This document shows, one piece after another, positions 40,758 to 49,079 of a stretch of 64,000 bases of DNA (positions are counted from its first letter, which is position 1; every line of letters starts with the position of its first letter). Position numbers and translations under genes: made by a program. The DNA lies in NCBI GenBank assembly GCA_035718275.1, contig DASTHI010000031.1:186001-250000 (forward strand), written 5' to 3'. The DNA comes from Pseudolabrys sp035718275 (GTDB lineage: Bacteria; Pseudomonadota; Alphaproteobacteria; Rhizobiales; Xanthobacteraceae). The notes under the pieces are model-generated. The model worked only from the letters and a program-made list of their open reading frames with translations. It ran no database searches and was not told where the DNA came from.

Positions 40758-41357
40758 TCAGCCGAATCCGATCGACTTCAGGTAGTTGTAGGACTGAATG
40801 ATCTCCACGAGCCGGTCTTCGGTGGAACGATCGCCGCCGTTCGCGTCCGGGTGATGACGCTTCACGAGTTCCTTGAAACGCATTTTCACCTGCTGCGAGG
40901 TCGCCCCGACATCCAGTCCCAATGTGTCCAAGGCCTTCCTCTCCGCGTTGCGGACGGGCCGCGTTTCGGCGCGCGCCTGCTGTTCCGCCCGGATGCCTTC
41001 GCTGAACAAGCCAAATGGGTCGGCGTGACTGCCGAACGCGCGCATGTCAGGCCGTGCGCCGCTCTTTCCGGTTCCCATCTTCCAGGTTGGACGATGGCCG
41101 GTCAGCGCATCTTTCTGGTAGGCCATCACGGCCGCATCGCTCATACCGGCAAAGAAATTGTACGACTGATTGTAGGCGCGCACATGCTCGAGGCAGAAAC
41201 GCCAATACTCTTTTTCGCGTCCGCGGCCTTTAGGGGCGCGATGCGTCGCGGTTTCCTTGCATCCGTGCCATTCGCAACCCGGAGCGCCGGTTTTGGGGCG
41301 ACGATCTTTCTCGGGTCTGACGCGAATCCGGTCAAAAAGCGGTGAATCGAATTTCAT
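40758..41357 (-). CDS. J-domain (DnaJ-like) protein
   Basis: The 199-residue protein has a Cys/His-containing N-terminal region (CEWHGCKETATHRA, about residues 28-41; YWRFCLEHVRAYNQSYNFF) and a J-domain at about 140-199 with the intact HPD (KRHHPDANGG). J proteins activate Hsp70 for particular clients. Small J proteins of this type are regularly found upstream of cobST in rhizobia, suggesting a role in assembling the chelatase, which is inference. The start ATG at 41357 is preferred to one two codons upstream. It diverges from bolA. Confidence 0.9.
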   Translation of the reverse strand: MKFDSPLFDRIRVRPEKDRRPKTGAPGCEWHGCKETATHRAPKGRGREKEYWRFCLEHVRAYNQSYNFFAGMSDAAVMAYQKDALTGHRPTWKMGTGKSGARPDMRAFGSHADPFGLFSEGIRAEQQARAETRPVRNAERKALDTLGLDVGATSQQVKMRFKELVKRHHPDANGGDRSTEDRLVEIIQSYNYLKSIGFG

Positions 41358-41450
41358 GACCAAACATTATGCGCTTTTCACCGCGGCTGCTTCAAGTGCC
41401 GCGATACGCGGGCATTGACGGAAGGCTTCTGCTCTCCTAATCGGGCTCTC

Positions 41451-41726
41451 ATGCGGACCGCCGACATCATCAAAAAAAAGTTGACCGACGCTTTCGCGCC
41501 GGAGAGCGTGAAAGTTTTGGATGAATCCCACCAGCACGAGGGTCATGCCGGGCATCGGCCGGGCGGCCAAACTCATTACCGCGTGTATATCGTGTCCGAG
41601 GTATTCAAAGGGAAGACCCGACTCGAGCGTCACCGCATGATTAATGAGCTCCTCTCTGCGGAGCTGGCCGGCGGAATTCATGCGCTGGCGATCCACGCGA
41701 GCGCGCCGGACGAAACCCGAGTCTAG
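41451..41726 (+). CDS. bolA: BolA family protein
   Basis: This is a 91-residue BolA-fold protein: TADIIKKKLTDAFAPESVKV at the start, the His-rich SHQHEGHAGH (about residues 27-36) and the FKGKTRLERHRMINELLS helix (about 54-71). BolA proteins bind [2Fe-2S] clusters with monothiol glutaredoxins and can act as regulators. The ATG at 41451 matches the family start. Its stop overlaps the stop of the convergent CorC-like gene by four bases. Confidence 0.92.
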   Translation: MRTADIIKKKLTDAFAPESVKVLDESHQHEGHAGHRPGGQTHYRVYIVSEVFKGKTRLERHRMINELLSAELAGGIHALAIHASAPDETRV

Positions 41727-43009
41727 ATTTCGGCCTGTGACTTCACAGGAACGGGCTGAATACGCAGCGCCGTGATGCGATTGCGTGCACGACGCAGAAC
41801 CCTGAAACGGAATCCGTGAAACGTGAAGCTTTGTCCGACTTCTGGAATCGATCGCGCCTCATGAATGACCAGTCCGGCAATTGTGGTCGCTTCCTCATCG
41901 GGCAAGTTCCAGTCCATCACACGGTTCAAGTCGCGGATCGGCACGGCTCCGTCGACATTCACGGATCCGTCTGGTTGACGGCGCACGCCCGGCATTGCGA
42001 TGTCGTGTTCGTCGGTAATATCGCCGACTATCTCCTCGAGAATGTCTTCGAGCGTCACCAGGCCCTCGACCTCGCCGTATTCGTCGACGACCAATGCGAA
42101 TGGCGTTTTCCGGCGTCTGAAAGCCTTGAGCTGCTCCGAAACCGGGCGTGTGTCGGGCACAAACCAGGGCGGCGTCATCAGCGCGCCGATATCGACCTTG
42201 GAAGCGTCGCCATCCACCGCGTGCAGTGCGCGGAGCAAATCCTTCACGTGCAGGATGCCGACAATGTTTTCTGGATTCCCGCGCCACAAGGGTAGACGCG
42301 TCACCGGTGACGCGATGACCGCATTGACGATGTCTTCCGGCGAATTGTCCGCGTCAAGCGTAATCATATTGGTGCGATGGATCATCACATCCGAGACCAC
42401 CAGCTCGCGCAGATCGAGCACGCCGCCGAACATCTCCCGATCGAGCGCCTCGACGTCTCCTTCGCGATGCAAGAGATCAACCGCGCCGCGCAGCTCCTCA
42501 CGCGCAGAAAGCACGGCCTGATCTTCCTTGACGTCCATGCCGAACAACTTGAGCAGCCACACGACCAGTTTTTCAATTCCGATCAGGACCGGGCCGAGCA
42601 GTCGGACCACCCACAGCATCGGCCGAGCGACCAGAAGCGCGAATCGATCGGGGGCATTGAATGCCGCAGTTTTCGGAAGGACTTCGGAAAACACCACAAC
42701 GAGCACGGTCATCAGCGCGGTTGCATAGACGATACCGGCATTTCCGAACCATGCGAGCAGGACTCCGGTGGCCAACGCCGAGGCGGCGATGTTGGCCAAG
42801 TTGTTTCCAAGGAGAAGCGCGCCGATAAGCCGCTCCCGCTGCAAGAGCAGCCGATTGACTATCCCGGCATTGCGGATTCCCTGCTTTTCCAGGCGCGCCA
42901 TGCTCGCTCGTGAGGAAGCCGTCAGTGCCGTCTCGCTGCCGGAAAAAAATGCAGAAAACAGCAGGCAGATCAGGACGACGACAAATGATAGCCAGTCGTT
43001 CGCGGTCAT
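41723..43009 (-). CDS. CNNM/CorC-HlyC family membrane protein
   Basis: The 428-residue protein has an N-terminal DUF21 membrane domain with about four helices (to about residue 180; GSETALTASSRASMARLE; LLLGNNLANIAASALATG). A pair of CBS domains follows (DVMIHRTNMITLDAD; VDEYGEVEGLVTLEDILEEIVGDI), then a C-terminal CorC/HlyC domain. The family exports magnesium or cobalt or protects against these ions; the hemolysin name is historical. It follows aroB on the same strand by about 50 bases and may be cotranscribed. Confidence 0.9.
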   Translation of the reverse strand: MTANDWLSFVVVLICLLFSAFFSGSETALTASSRASMARLEKQGIRNAGIVNRLLLQRERLIGALLLGNNLANIAASALATGVLLAWFGNAGIVYATALMTVLVVVFSEVLPKTAAFNAPDRFALLVARPMLWVVRLLGPVLIGIEKLVVWLLKLFGMDVKEDQAVLSAREELRGAVDLLHREGDVEALDREMFGGVLDLRELVVSDVMIHRTNMITLDADNSPEDIVNAVIASPVTRLPLWRGNPENIVGILHVKDLLRALHAVDGDASKVDIGALMTPPWFVPDTRPVSEQLKAFRRRKTPFALVVDEYGEVEGLVTLEDILEEIVGDITDEHDIAMPGVRRQPDGSVNVDGAVPIRDLNRVMDWNLPDEEATTIAGLVIHEARSIPEVGQSFTFHGFRFRVLRRARNRITALRIQPVPVKSQAEI

Positions 43010-43060
43010 CGGTCTTGGTTGTGATGCATGATCATTGCGAAAACAAAGCACCGTTCGCCA

Positions 43061-44194
43061 TCAAGCGGCGGCAATCTTAGCAGAAAGAAATGCTCTCACC
43101 TCGGCGGCGTCGATGTTGCGTTCGACGAATGCCTGCCCGATGCCGTGTACCAGAATGAATGTGAGCGCCCCACGCGCCACCTTTTTGTCCTGCGCAATCA
43201 GATTCATCAATATATCGATGCCCGGTGCACCGCCGGGTATGCAACTGAAATGGGTAGGCAGGCCGACTGCCGCAAGATGCGCCGCGGCGCGGGAGGCTTC
43301 AGATGAGGGGATAATGCCTTTCGAGGCGGAAAATTCAAAAGCGAGCACCATCCCGAGCGCTACAGCTTCCCCGTGCAGCAATCGATCGGAGAACCCGCAG
43401 CCCGCTTCGAGAGCATGGCCAAACGTGTGGCCGAGATTGAGCAAGGCCCGATCTCCTGTTTCGCGCTCGTCGCGCGCCACGATGGCTGCTTTCGCTCTGC
43501 AGCAACTCGCGATGGCCTGCTCGCGGGAGGGTCCGCCGCCAAACACGTCTTTCCAATTCATCTCGAGCCATCGGAAAAAACTGGCATCGCCCAAGAGCCC
43601 GTACTTGACGATTTCGGCATAGCCCGAGCGGAATTCACGTTCTGGCAGCGTGTCGAGCAAAGCCGTGTCGGCGACGACCAGGGCCGGCTGATGAAAGGCA
43701 CCAATGAGATTCTTTCCCTGCGGCGAGTTGATGCCCGTTTTGCCGCCTACAGAGGAATCGACCTGAGCAAGCAGCGACGTGGGCACCTGTACAAAGTCAA
43801 GGCCGCGGCGCACGGAGGCGGCCGCGAATCCCGCGAGATCCCCGATCACACCGCCGCCAAGTGCCACGACGAGGTCATTTCGCTCGATCCGAGCCGCGAT
43901 GATGGATTCGCAAACTTTTTCAAAGGTCGAGTAGTTTTTTGAGGATTCACCGGCGGGCAGCACGATGCGCAAAAAATCGATGTTCTCGGATTTCAGCGCC
44001 CCTTCCGCCGCCGCTAGATGGTAGCTCGCCACATTTTCGTCCGTCACAATTGCGACCCGTGCATCGGCGCGCAACGATCTGATGCGCCGGCCGAGGCCGG
44101 CGAGAAGGCCTCGGCCGATAAGGATGTCATAGGCGCGGGTGCCGAGATCGACGGGCACCACAATCGGCTCGGTTTGGCGGATCGGAGCAGTCAT
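43061..44194 (-). CDS. aroB: 3-dehydroquinate synthase
   Basis: This is a 377-residue enzyme that makes 3-dehydroquinate from DAHP with NAD and a divalent metal. NAD-binding GGGVIGDLAGF (about residues 112-122), the KTGINSPQGKNLIGAFHQP segment, and the metal ligands in LLHGEAVALGM and LNLGHTFGHALE are all present. Its start overlaps aroK by four bases, so shikimate kinase and DHQ synthase are co-translated, the usual rhizobial arrangement. Confidence 0.97.
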   Translation of the reverse strand: MTAPIRQTEPIVVPVDLGTRAYDILIGRGLLAGLGRRIRSLRADARVAIVTDENVASYHLAAAEGALKSENIDFLRIVLPAGESSKNYSTFEKVCESIIAARIERNDLVVALGGGVIGDLAGFAAASVRRGLDFVQVPTSLLAQVDSSVGGKTGINSPQGKNLIGAFHQPALVVADTALLDTLPEREFRSGYAEIVKYGLLGDASFFRWLEMNWKDVFGGGPSREQAIASCCRAKAAIVARDERETGDRALLNLGHTFGHALEAGCGFSDRLLHGEAVALGMVLAFEFSASKGIIPSSEASRAAAHLAAVGLPTHFSCIPGGAPGIDILMNLIAQDKKVARGALTFILVHGIGQAFVERNIDAAEVRAFLSAKIAAA

Positions 44195-44772
44195 GACGAG
44201 TTCTCCGCTTCGGACGAAAGCCGATCAGCGAGCTTCCTCATGATCTCATCGATGATGTTCTCATGCGGCTCGTCCCGCGACTGCACGACGATATCGGCCT
44301 GCGCATAAAGCGGTTCTCGCAAGGGCAGCAGGTCCTTTATCTTTTCGACAAGCGGTCGGTCGTTGCGTCGTTTCGTGCGTTTAAGCAGCACGTCCAAATC
44401 CGCTTTCAGCCAAATAGAGATCCCCTTCTGCCTGATCAGGCTTCGCGTCTGCGGATCCATGACGGAACCGCCACCGGTTGCGAGCACCTGCGGACCGTTT
44501 TCCAGCAGCCGCGCGATCACACGCGCTTCACCGGCGCGAAAATAATCTTCACCGTGCTTCTGAAAAATTTCCGGTATGGTCATTCCCGCGGCGCTTTCGA
44601 TTTCCGCATCGGCGTCGACAAAAGCGACGTTCAGACGGCTGGCCAGGCGGCGCCCGATCGATGATTTGCCCGCCCCCATCATGCCGACAAGCACGATCGA
44701 GCGGCCGCCGAGCGCGCGAGCGACAGCAGATTCCGGAGCGTTTTCGGCCGGCTTTTGAGCGGCACCATTAAC
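44191..44772 (-). CDS. aroK: Shikimate kinase
   Basis: The 193-residue enzyme phosphorylates shikimate with ATP. Walker A is GMMGAGKSSIGRRLA (about residues 28-42), followed by DADAEIE and the substrate-binding FRAGEARVI and GGGSVMD. The ATG at 44772 gives the usual length with a short Ala-rich extension; an upstream start would add 15 residues. It is the first gene of aroK-aroB and is divergent from the small membrane gene and xerD. Confidence 0.95.
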   Translation of the reverse strand, partial: VNGAAQKPAENAPESAVARALGGRSIVLVGMMGAGKSSIGRRLASRLNVAFVDADAEIESAAGMTIPEIFQKHGEDYFRAGEARVIARLLENGPQVLATGGGSVMDPQTRSLIRQKGISIWLKADLDVLLKRTKRRNDRPLVEKIKDLLPLREPLYAQADIVVQSRDEPHENIIDEIMRKLADRLSSEAENSS

Positions 44773-44903
44773 CATGCTAGCTTCCGCCACGAATCCTTCA
44801 GGTCCATATACCAGCAACCGTGGGGGCGGTCTTGTCAGCGGTTCGCGAACGTGATCGTAAATTTGGCTGAAGCCGCCATGCGGCCCAGAATGCGGACGTG
44901 ATC

Positions 44904-45053
44904 ATGCCCAGCCTGTTCAGATTTCTCGTTCTTTTCGGACTGCTCGGCGGGATCGCATATGGCGCTGTGTTCTCGCTTGCGACCTTCGTCAAATACAAGC
45001 CGCGCGAGATCATAGTGACGATCCCGCCGGACAAGTTTCTGAAGAATCACTGA
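44904..45053 (+). CDS. Small 49-residue membrane protein upstream of xerD
   Basis: A short frame starts at ATG 44904 and ends 13 bases before xerD. It encodes one hydrophobic helix (LVLFGLLGGIAYGAVFSLAT, about residues 8-27), then a basic/polar tail (KYKPREIIVTIPPDKFLKNH). This single-helix protein with the PREIxVTIPPDKF ending is a recurring small gene beside xerD in rhizobia as far as I recall; no function is known to me. It is probably the first gene of the xerD transcript. Confidence 0.75.
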   Translation: MPSLFRFLVLFGLLGGIAYGAVFSLATFVKYKPREIIVTIPPDKFLKNH

Positions 45054-45066
45054 CGCGCAGCAGGCG

Positions 45067-46014
45067 ATGGGACGCCGGCAGAAAACATCGGATGATGCGC
45101 TGGTCGAATTGTTCCTCGACATGCTGGCCGCCGAGCGCGGAGCGGGCGACAATACGCTCGGGGCGTACCGGAACGATCTGAAGGATCTCTCGGCACATTT
45201 GCGAAAATCTGGAAACACGATCGCGACCGCAACCACAGATGCCCTGCGCAATTTCATCGGCAGCCTCGCCAAAAGAGGATACAAGCCATCCTCGCTGGCG
45301 CGACGTCTCTCCGCTATGCGGCAGCTCTATCGTTTTCTGTACGCCGAGAGCAAACGCAGTGACGATCCTGCCGCTGTTCTCGATGGCCCAAAACGGCCGC
45401 GTCCGCTGCCCAAGGTGCTCTCGATCGCAGAGGTTGACAAGCTTCTGAAAAAGGCGCGCGCGGACAGCGAAAGATCTGATCAGTCGCCTGCTCAAAGGCT
45501 TCGCGCTGCACGATTGTTGTGCCTACTCGAAGTCGTCTATGCAACCGGGTTGCGCGTCTCCGAACTTGTTGCGCTGCCTGCGATGGCAGCGCGGCGCGAT
45601 CAACGAATGCTGATTGTCCGGGGTAAAGGTGGCAAGGAGCGGATTGTCCCGCTGAACAAGCAAGCCAAGCGCGCGATGACCGAATATCTACAACTACAGG
45701 AAGACGGGAAACATCATGCCGGCTCAAAATGGCTGTTCCCCTCATCCGGTGAACAGGGTCACCTCACGCGCCAGCATTTTGCACGCGAACTCAAGCTGCT
45801 TGCGCAGTCATGCGGAATACAGGCGGATCGCCTGAGTCCCCACGTGCTTCGTCACGCCTTCGCCAGTCACCTACTGCACAATGGTGCCGACTTGCGCGTG
45901 GTCCAGACCCTGCTCGGTCATGCAGACATCTCGACGACCCAAATCTACACCCATGTTCTCGAGGAACGGCTGAAGACGCTCGTGCGGGACCTGCATCCAC
46001 TGGCTGACGGCTAG
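45067..46014 (+). CDS. xerD: Tyrosine recombinase XerD
   Basis: This is a 315-residue site-specific recombinase that resolves chromosome dimers with XerC at dif. The N-terminal core-binding domain spans about 1-100. The catalytic domain has R in ATGLRVSELV, K in GKGGKERIVPL, HVLRHAFASHL (His and Arg), and LGHADISTTQIYTH with the second His and the nucleophilic Tyr. All six active residues are present. It lies between a 49-residue membrane protein gene and accA. Confidence 0.95.
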   Translation: MGRRQKTSDDALVELFLDMLAAERGAGDNTLGAYRNDLKDLSAHLRKSGNTIATATTDALRNFIGSLAKRGYKPSSLARRLSAMRQLYRFLYAESKRSDDPAAVLDGPKRPRPLPKVLSIAEVDKLLKKARADSERSDQSPAQRLRAARLLCLLEVVYATGLRVSELVALPAMAARRDQRMLIVRGKGGKERIVPLNKQAKRAMTEYLQLQEDGKHHAGSKWLFPSSGEQGHLTRQHFARELKLLAQSCGIQADRLSPHVLRHAFASHLLHNGADLRVVQTLLGHADISTTQIYTHVLEERLKTLVRDLHPLADG

Positions 46015-46105
46015 CAATCGGCGTGAAAAATTGCATCCACCCGATTGCTTGACTTAGAGGTATCAGCCACGTCACTTCGACCCGAAAACCGCGTTTCCGG
46101 AACCG

Positions 46106-47062
46106 ATGAGAAGCTATCTCGACTTCGAAAAGCCCGTGGCTGAATTGGAAGCCAAGGTCGAGGAATTGCGCGCCATGGGCCAGGCCGACAACGCAGTCGC
46201 GATCAACGAGGAGATCGCACGACTTGAAGCGAAGGCTGCCCTGGCCTTGAAGGAATTATACAGTGACCTTACGCCCTGGCAGAAAACCCAGGTTGCTCGC
46301 CATCCGCAACGGCCACATTGTCTGGATTACATCGCAGGCCTCATCGAAAATTTCATCTCCTTTGCGGGAGACCGGAAGTTTGGCGAAGACGCCGCAATCA
46401 TTGGCGGGTTTGGACGCTTTCGCGGCGAAAGCGTCTGCATCATCGGTCACGAGAAAGGCGCCGACACCGAGGGCCGTCTCAGGCACAACTTCGGGATGGC
46501 GCGCCCCGAAGGTTATCGCAAGGCGACAAGACTAATGGAAATGGCCGATCGTTTCGGCATTCCGGTGATCTCTTTGGTCGATACAGCCGGCGCGTATCCC
46601 GGCATAGGAGCGGAAGAACGCGGTCAGGCGGAAGCCATCGCGCGCTCGACGGATGCATGCCTTTCTCTAGGCGTGCCCAATGTTGCGGTGATTCTCGGAG
46701 AGGGCGGATCGGGGGGAGCGATCGCCATTGCCACGGCCAACCGGGTGCTGATGCTCGAACACTCAATCTACAGCGTGATTTCGCCGGAGGGGGCGGCTTC
46801 GATTCTGTGGCGGGATACGACAAAGGCGCAAGAAGCCGCCACCAGTATGAAAATCACCGCACAGGACATGATTCGATTCGGAGTGGTGGATACCGTGGTG
46901 CCCGAGCCCGTCGGGGGCGCACACCGCGATCCGAAGGCTGCAATCGAGGTAACCGGAGATGCCATCGCGAGCGCTCTCGCCGAACTGACAGGTTTGGACC
47001 CGGAGGCCATACGCAAGCAAAGACGGGAGAAATTCCTCGCAATGGGCCGCAAGGCGGAGTGA
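46106..47062 (+). CDS. accA: Acetyl-CoA carboxylase carboxyltransferase subunit alpha
   Basis: This is a 318-residue subunit that, with AccD, transfers the carboxyl group from biotin to acetyl-CoA, the first step of fatty acid synthesis. The N-terminus YLDFEKPVAELEAKVEEL and the core ARPEGYRKATRLMEMADRF, SLVDTAGAYPGIGAEERGQAE and GEGGSGGAIAI are characteristic. It has normal length. accD is not in the window, as is usual. Confidence 0.97.
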   Translation: MRSYLDFEKPVAELEAKVEELRAMGQADNAVAINEEIARLEAKAALALKELYSDLTPWQKTQVARHPQRPHCLDYIAGLIENFISFAGDRKFGEDAAIIGGFGRFRGESVCIIGHEKGADTEGRLRHNFGMARPEGYRKATRLMEMADRFGIPVISLVDTAGAYPGIGAEERGQAEAIARSTDACLSLGVPNVAVILGEGGSGGAIAIATANRVLMLEHSIYSVISPEGAASILWRDTTKAQEAATSMKITAQDMIRFGVVDTVVPEPVGGAHRDPKAAIEVTGDAIASALAELTGLDPEAIRKQRREKFLAMGRKAE

Positions 47063-47145
47063 ATCGGCGGCATTTACCTCTGATTTACCATTGGGTTATC
47101 GGCACGGTGGATGAGCATCGATCGCCTTGCAGATGCCACATCTTA

Positions 47146-47160
47146 AGGATAACGATTATC
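47146..47160 (+). promoter_or_regulatory. Palindrome upstream of the L,D-transpeptidase gene
   Basis: GGATAA and TTATCC form a perfect palindrome around a central CGA, 35 bases before the TTG start. It is placed where an operator or a promoter element would be, but no matching regulator is adjacent. Confidence 0.35.
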
Positions 47161-47194
47161 CAATGGGGAGCCCGCCGGTTCGGGGAGCATCAGC

Positions 47195-48778
47195 TTGAAA
47201 AGGCCCTTCGCGCGCGCGCTACTGGCGTCCGCGGCTGTTGCCGCTGCCATTGCTCTTGCCGGCTGCGACGCCGACAGCATTTCGCCCACCGGCCGCGCTC
47301 AAGCCCCCCTTTCTGAAAAAATTCTCGCCGAAATGTCGGCGAAAAATATGGACAAGGAATCTCCCATCCTCGCCCGCATCTTCAAGGAAGAGGCGGAGAT
47401 GGAGATTTGGAAGAAGAATCGCGACGGCGAATACGCGCTGCTCAAGACGTACCCGATTTGCCGATGGTCGGGAGATCTCGGCCCGAAAAAGAAGGAAGGC
47501 GATCGCCAGGCCCCCGAAGGCTTCTACTCCATCACGCCTGGGCAGATGAACCCGAATTCCAGCTACTACCTGGCTTTCAATACTGGTTTCCCGAACGCCT
47601 ATGATCGGGCGATGGGTTACACCGGCTCCGAATTGATGGTGCACGGCGACTGCTCGTCGCGCGGTTGCTACGCGATGACCGACCAACAGATCCAGGAGAT
47701 CTACGCGCTGGCGCGCGAGTCGTTCTTCGGCGGACAGAAGGCTTTTCAGCTGCAAGCTTATCCGTTCCGCATGACCGCACTGAACATGGCCAAGCACCGG
47801 AACAACCCGAACTTCGCGTTCTGGAAGATGCTCAAAGAAGGTTACGATCATTTCAACGCGACTCATCAAGAACCCAAGGTCGCGGTTTGCGACAGGCGCT
47901 ACGTCTTCGACGCAGCCGCTCCTGAAGGCTCGACAAAATCGCCTTCATTCAATCCGAGAGGGGCATGTCCTGCCTATCAGCTCGATCAGTCGATCGCCGA
48001 CGCGGTGCTGCAAGAACGCCGTCAAGAACAGCTCAAGATGGCCGAGTATATCGCCAGCGGAGTATCGACTGTTCCGATGCGTTCAGGCGTGGACGGCGGC
48101 ATGAATCCCATCTTCGCCGCAAAACTTTCGAACCCGAGTGGCTTCGACAACAACGGAAGGATTTTCCAGGTTGCCAGCGGCAGTGTGCCAGGCGCATTGC
48201 CGCGCACTGCAAATCCGCCCGCGGCAAAGCCCGAAACCCCGGCTCGCTCGCAGGTCGCGGCTAGCGAGCCGCTCGTGGTCGCAAGCGTACCACTGCCTCA
48301 TCCGGCACCTCAGGCAAAGCAAGGGGAGGCGCCGCCCGCGCAGGAACGGCCTACGACCATAGCAGGCTTAATCGGTAACCTGTTCGGAGGGTCGAAAGAG
48401 GAAACAGGAACAACGCCGTCGGCACCGAAGGAACCGTCCGCCCAGCGCACAGATGTTACGACAGCTCAGAAGCACGTTGCGCCTGCGCACATTTCAAAGA
48501 TTGTGCGAACAGCATCAGCAGGCGCTCCGCCGCAGCGGCAACAACCCGCCACCCGCGATGTGCACCCGCAATCCACAGAGAGCGCCCCCGCAGCACCTGC
48601 CAAGCCCCCTATGCAGCAGACGGCGCCCGCTCCGCAGCAACCGGCGAAACACGAATCTGCTCCGGCGCCGCAGGCCGAGATTCGCACGGCCTATTCGACT
48701 CCGCCCGCCAGCAACCACGGATTGCTTGCGGGCGCGCAACCGGTCGTCCCGGCAGGGACCTTTAACAGTTTCCGCTAG
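47195..48778 (+). CDS. L,D-transpeptidase (YkuD family, YafK-like) lipoprotein
   Basis: This is a 527-residue protein with a lipoprotein signal (IALAGC, modified Cys about 24). The YkuD domain (about residues 65-200) has the active-site motif MVHGDCSSRGCYAM with His, Ser/Arg and the nucleophilic Cys. It should cross-link peptidoglycan or attach lipoproteins. From about 320 the tail is rich in Pro, Ala, Gln and Lys with a long low-complexity linker, possibly spanning the envelope. The start is a TTG (47195) with GGGGAG eight bases upstream; no ATG starts the signal sequence. Confidence 0.88.
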   Translation: MKRPFARALLASAAVAAAIALAGCDADSISPTGRAQAPLSEKILAEMSAKNMDKESPILARIFKEEAEMEIWKKNRDGEYALLKTYPICRWSGDLGPKKKEGDRQAPEGFYSITPGQMNPNSSYYLAFNTGFPNAYDRAMGYTGSELMVHGDCSSRGCYAMTDQQIQEIYALARESFFGGQKAFQLQAYPFRMTALNMAKHRNNPNFAFWKMLKEGYDHFNATHQEPKVAVCDRRYVFDAAAPEGSTKSPSFNPRGACPAYQLDQSIADAVLQERRQEQLKMAEYIASGVSTVPMRSGVDGGMNPIFAAKLSNPSGFDNNGRIFQVASGSVPGALPRTANPPAAKPETPARSQVAASEPLVVASVPLPHPAPQAKQGEAPPAQERPTTIAGLIGNLFGGSKEETGTTPSAPKEPSAQRTDVTTAQKHVAPAHISKIVRTASAGAPPQRQQPATRDVHPQSTESAPAAPAKPPMQQTAPAPQQPAKHESAPAPQAEIRTAYSTPPASNHGLLAGAQPVVPAGTFNSFR

Positions 48779-48793
48779 TAACCGGGAGCGCGC

Positions 48794-49063
48794 GTGCGCG
48801 CCAGTACGGACTGTTTCGTCTACGTCCTGGGCAGCCGAATGGGCAACCGGCGCCTCACCTATGTTGGATGGACTTTGGACGTCGAACGCAGGCTCGTACA
48901 GCATAACCGGGGGGTCGGAGCGCGCACGACGAGGGGACGAAAGTGGATTTTGCTTTACGCCGAGCAATGTGCGAGCAAACGGCACGCCATGAGCCGCGAA
49001 TGGCACCTCAAGCGGGATCGGGCATTTCGGCGGGACCTTGCGATCGCTCGGCTAGGAGGATGA
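48794..49063 (+). CDS. GIY-YIG nuclease superfamily protein
   Basis: This is an 89-residue single-domain protein. The YVL...TYVGWT segment (about residues 9-26) is the GIY...YIG pair in the YhbQ-like form, followed by RRLVQHNRGVGARTTRGRKW with the conserved Arg and an LKR near residue 72. Members are small endonuclease-like proteins of uncertain role, perhaps in DNA repair or exchange. The start is a GTG with GGGAG five bases upstream. It is convergent with the hibernation-factor gene. Confidence 0.88.
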   Translation: MRASTDCFVYVLGSRMGNRRLTYVGWTLDVERRLVQHNRGVGARTTRGRKWILLYAEQCASKRHAMSREWHLKRDRAFRRDLAIARLGG

Positions 49064-49079
49064 GCGGGGGCCCTGCAAA

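Noticed and set aside
46318..47316. 332-codon frame running through accA and into the L,D-transpeptidase gene
   Set aside because: It is out of frame with accA, rich in Arg, Gly and Ser, and has no ribosome-binding site or family motif.
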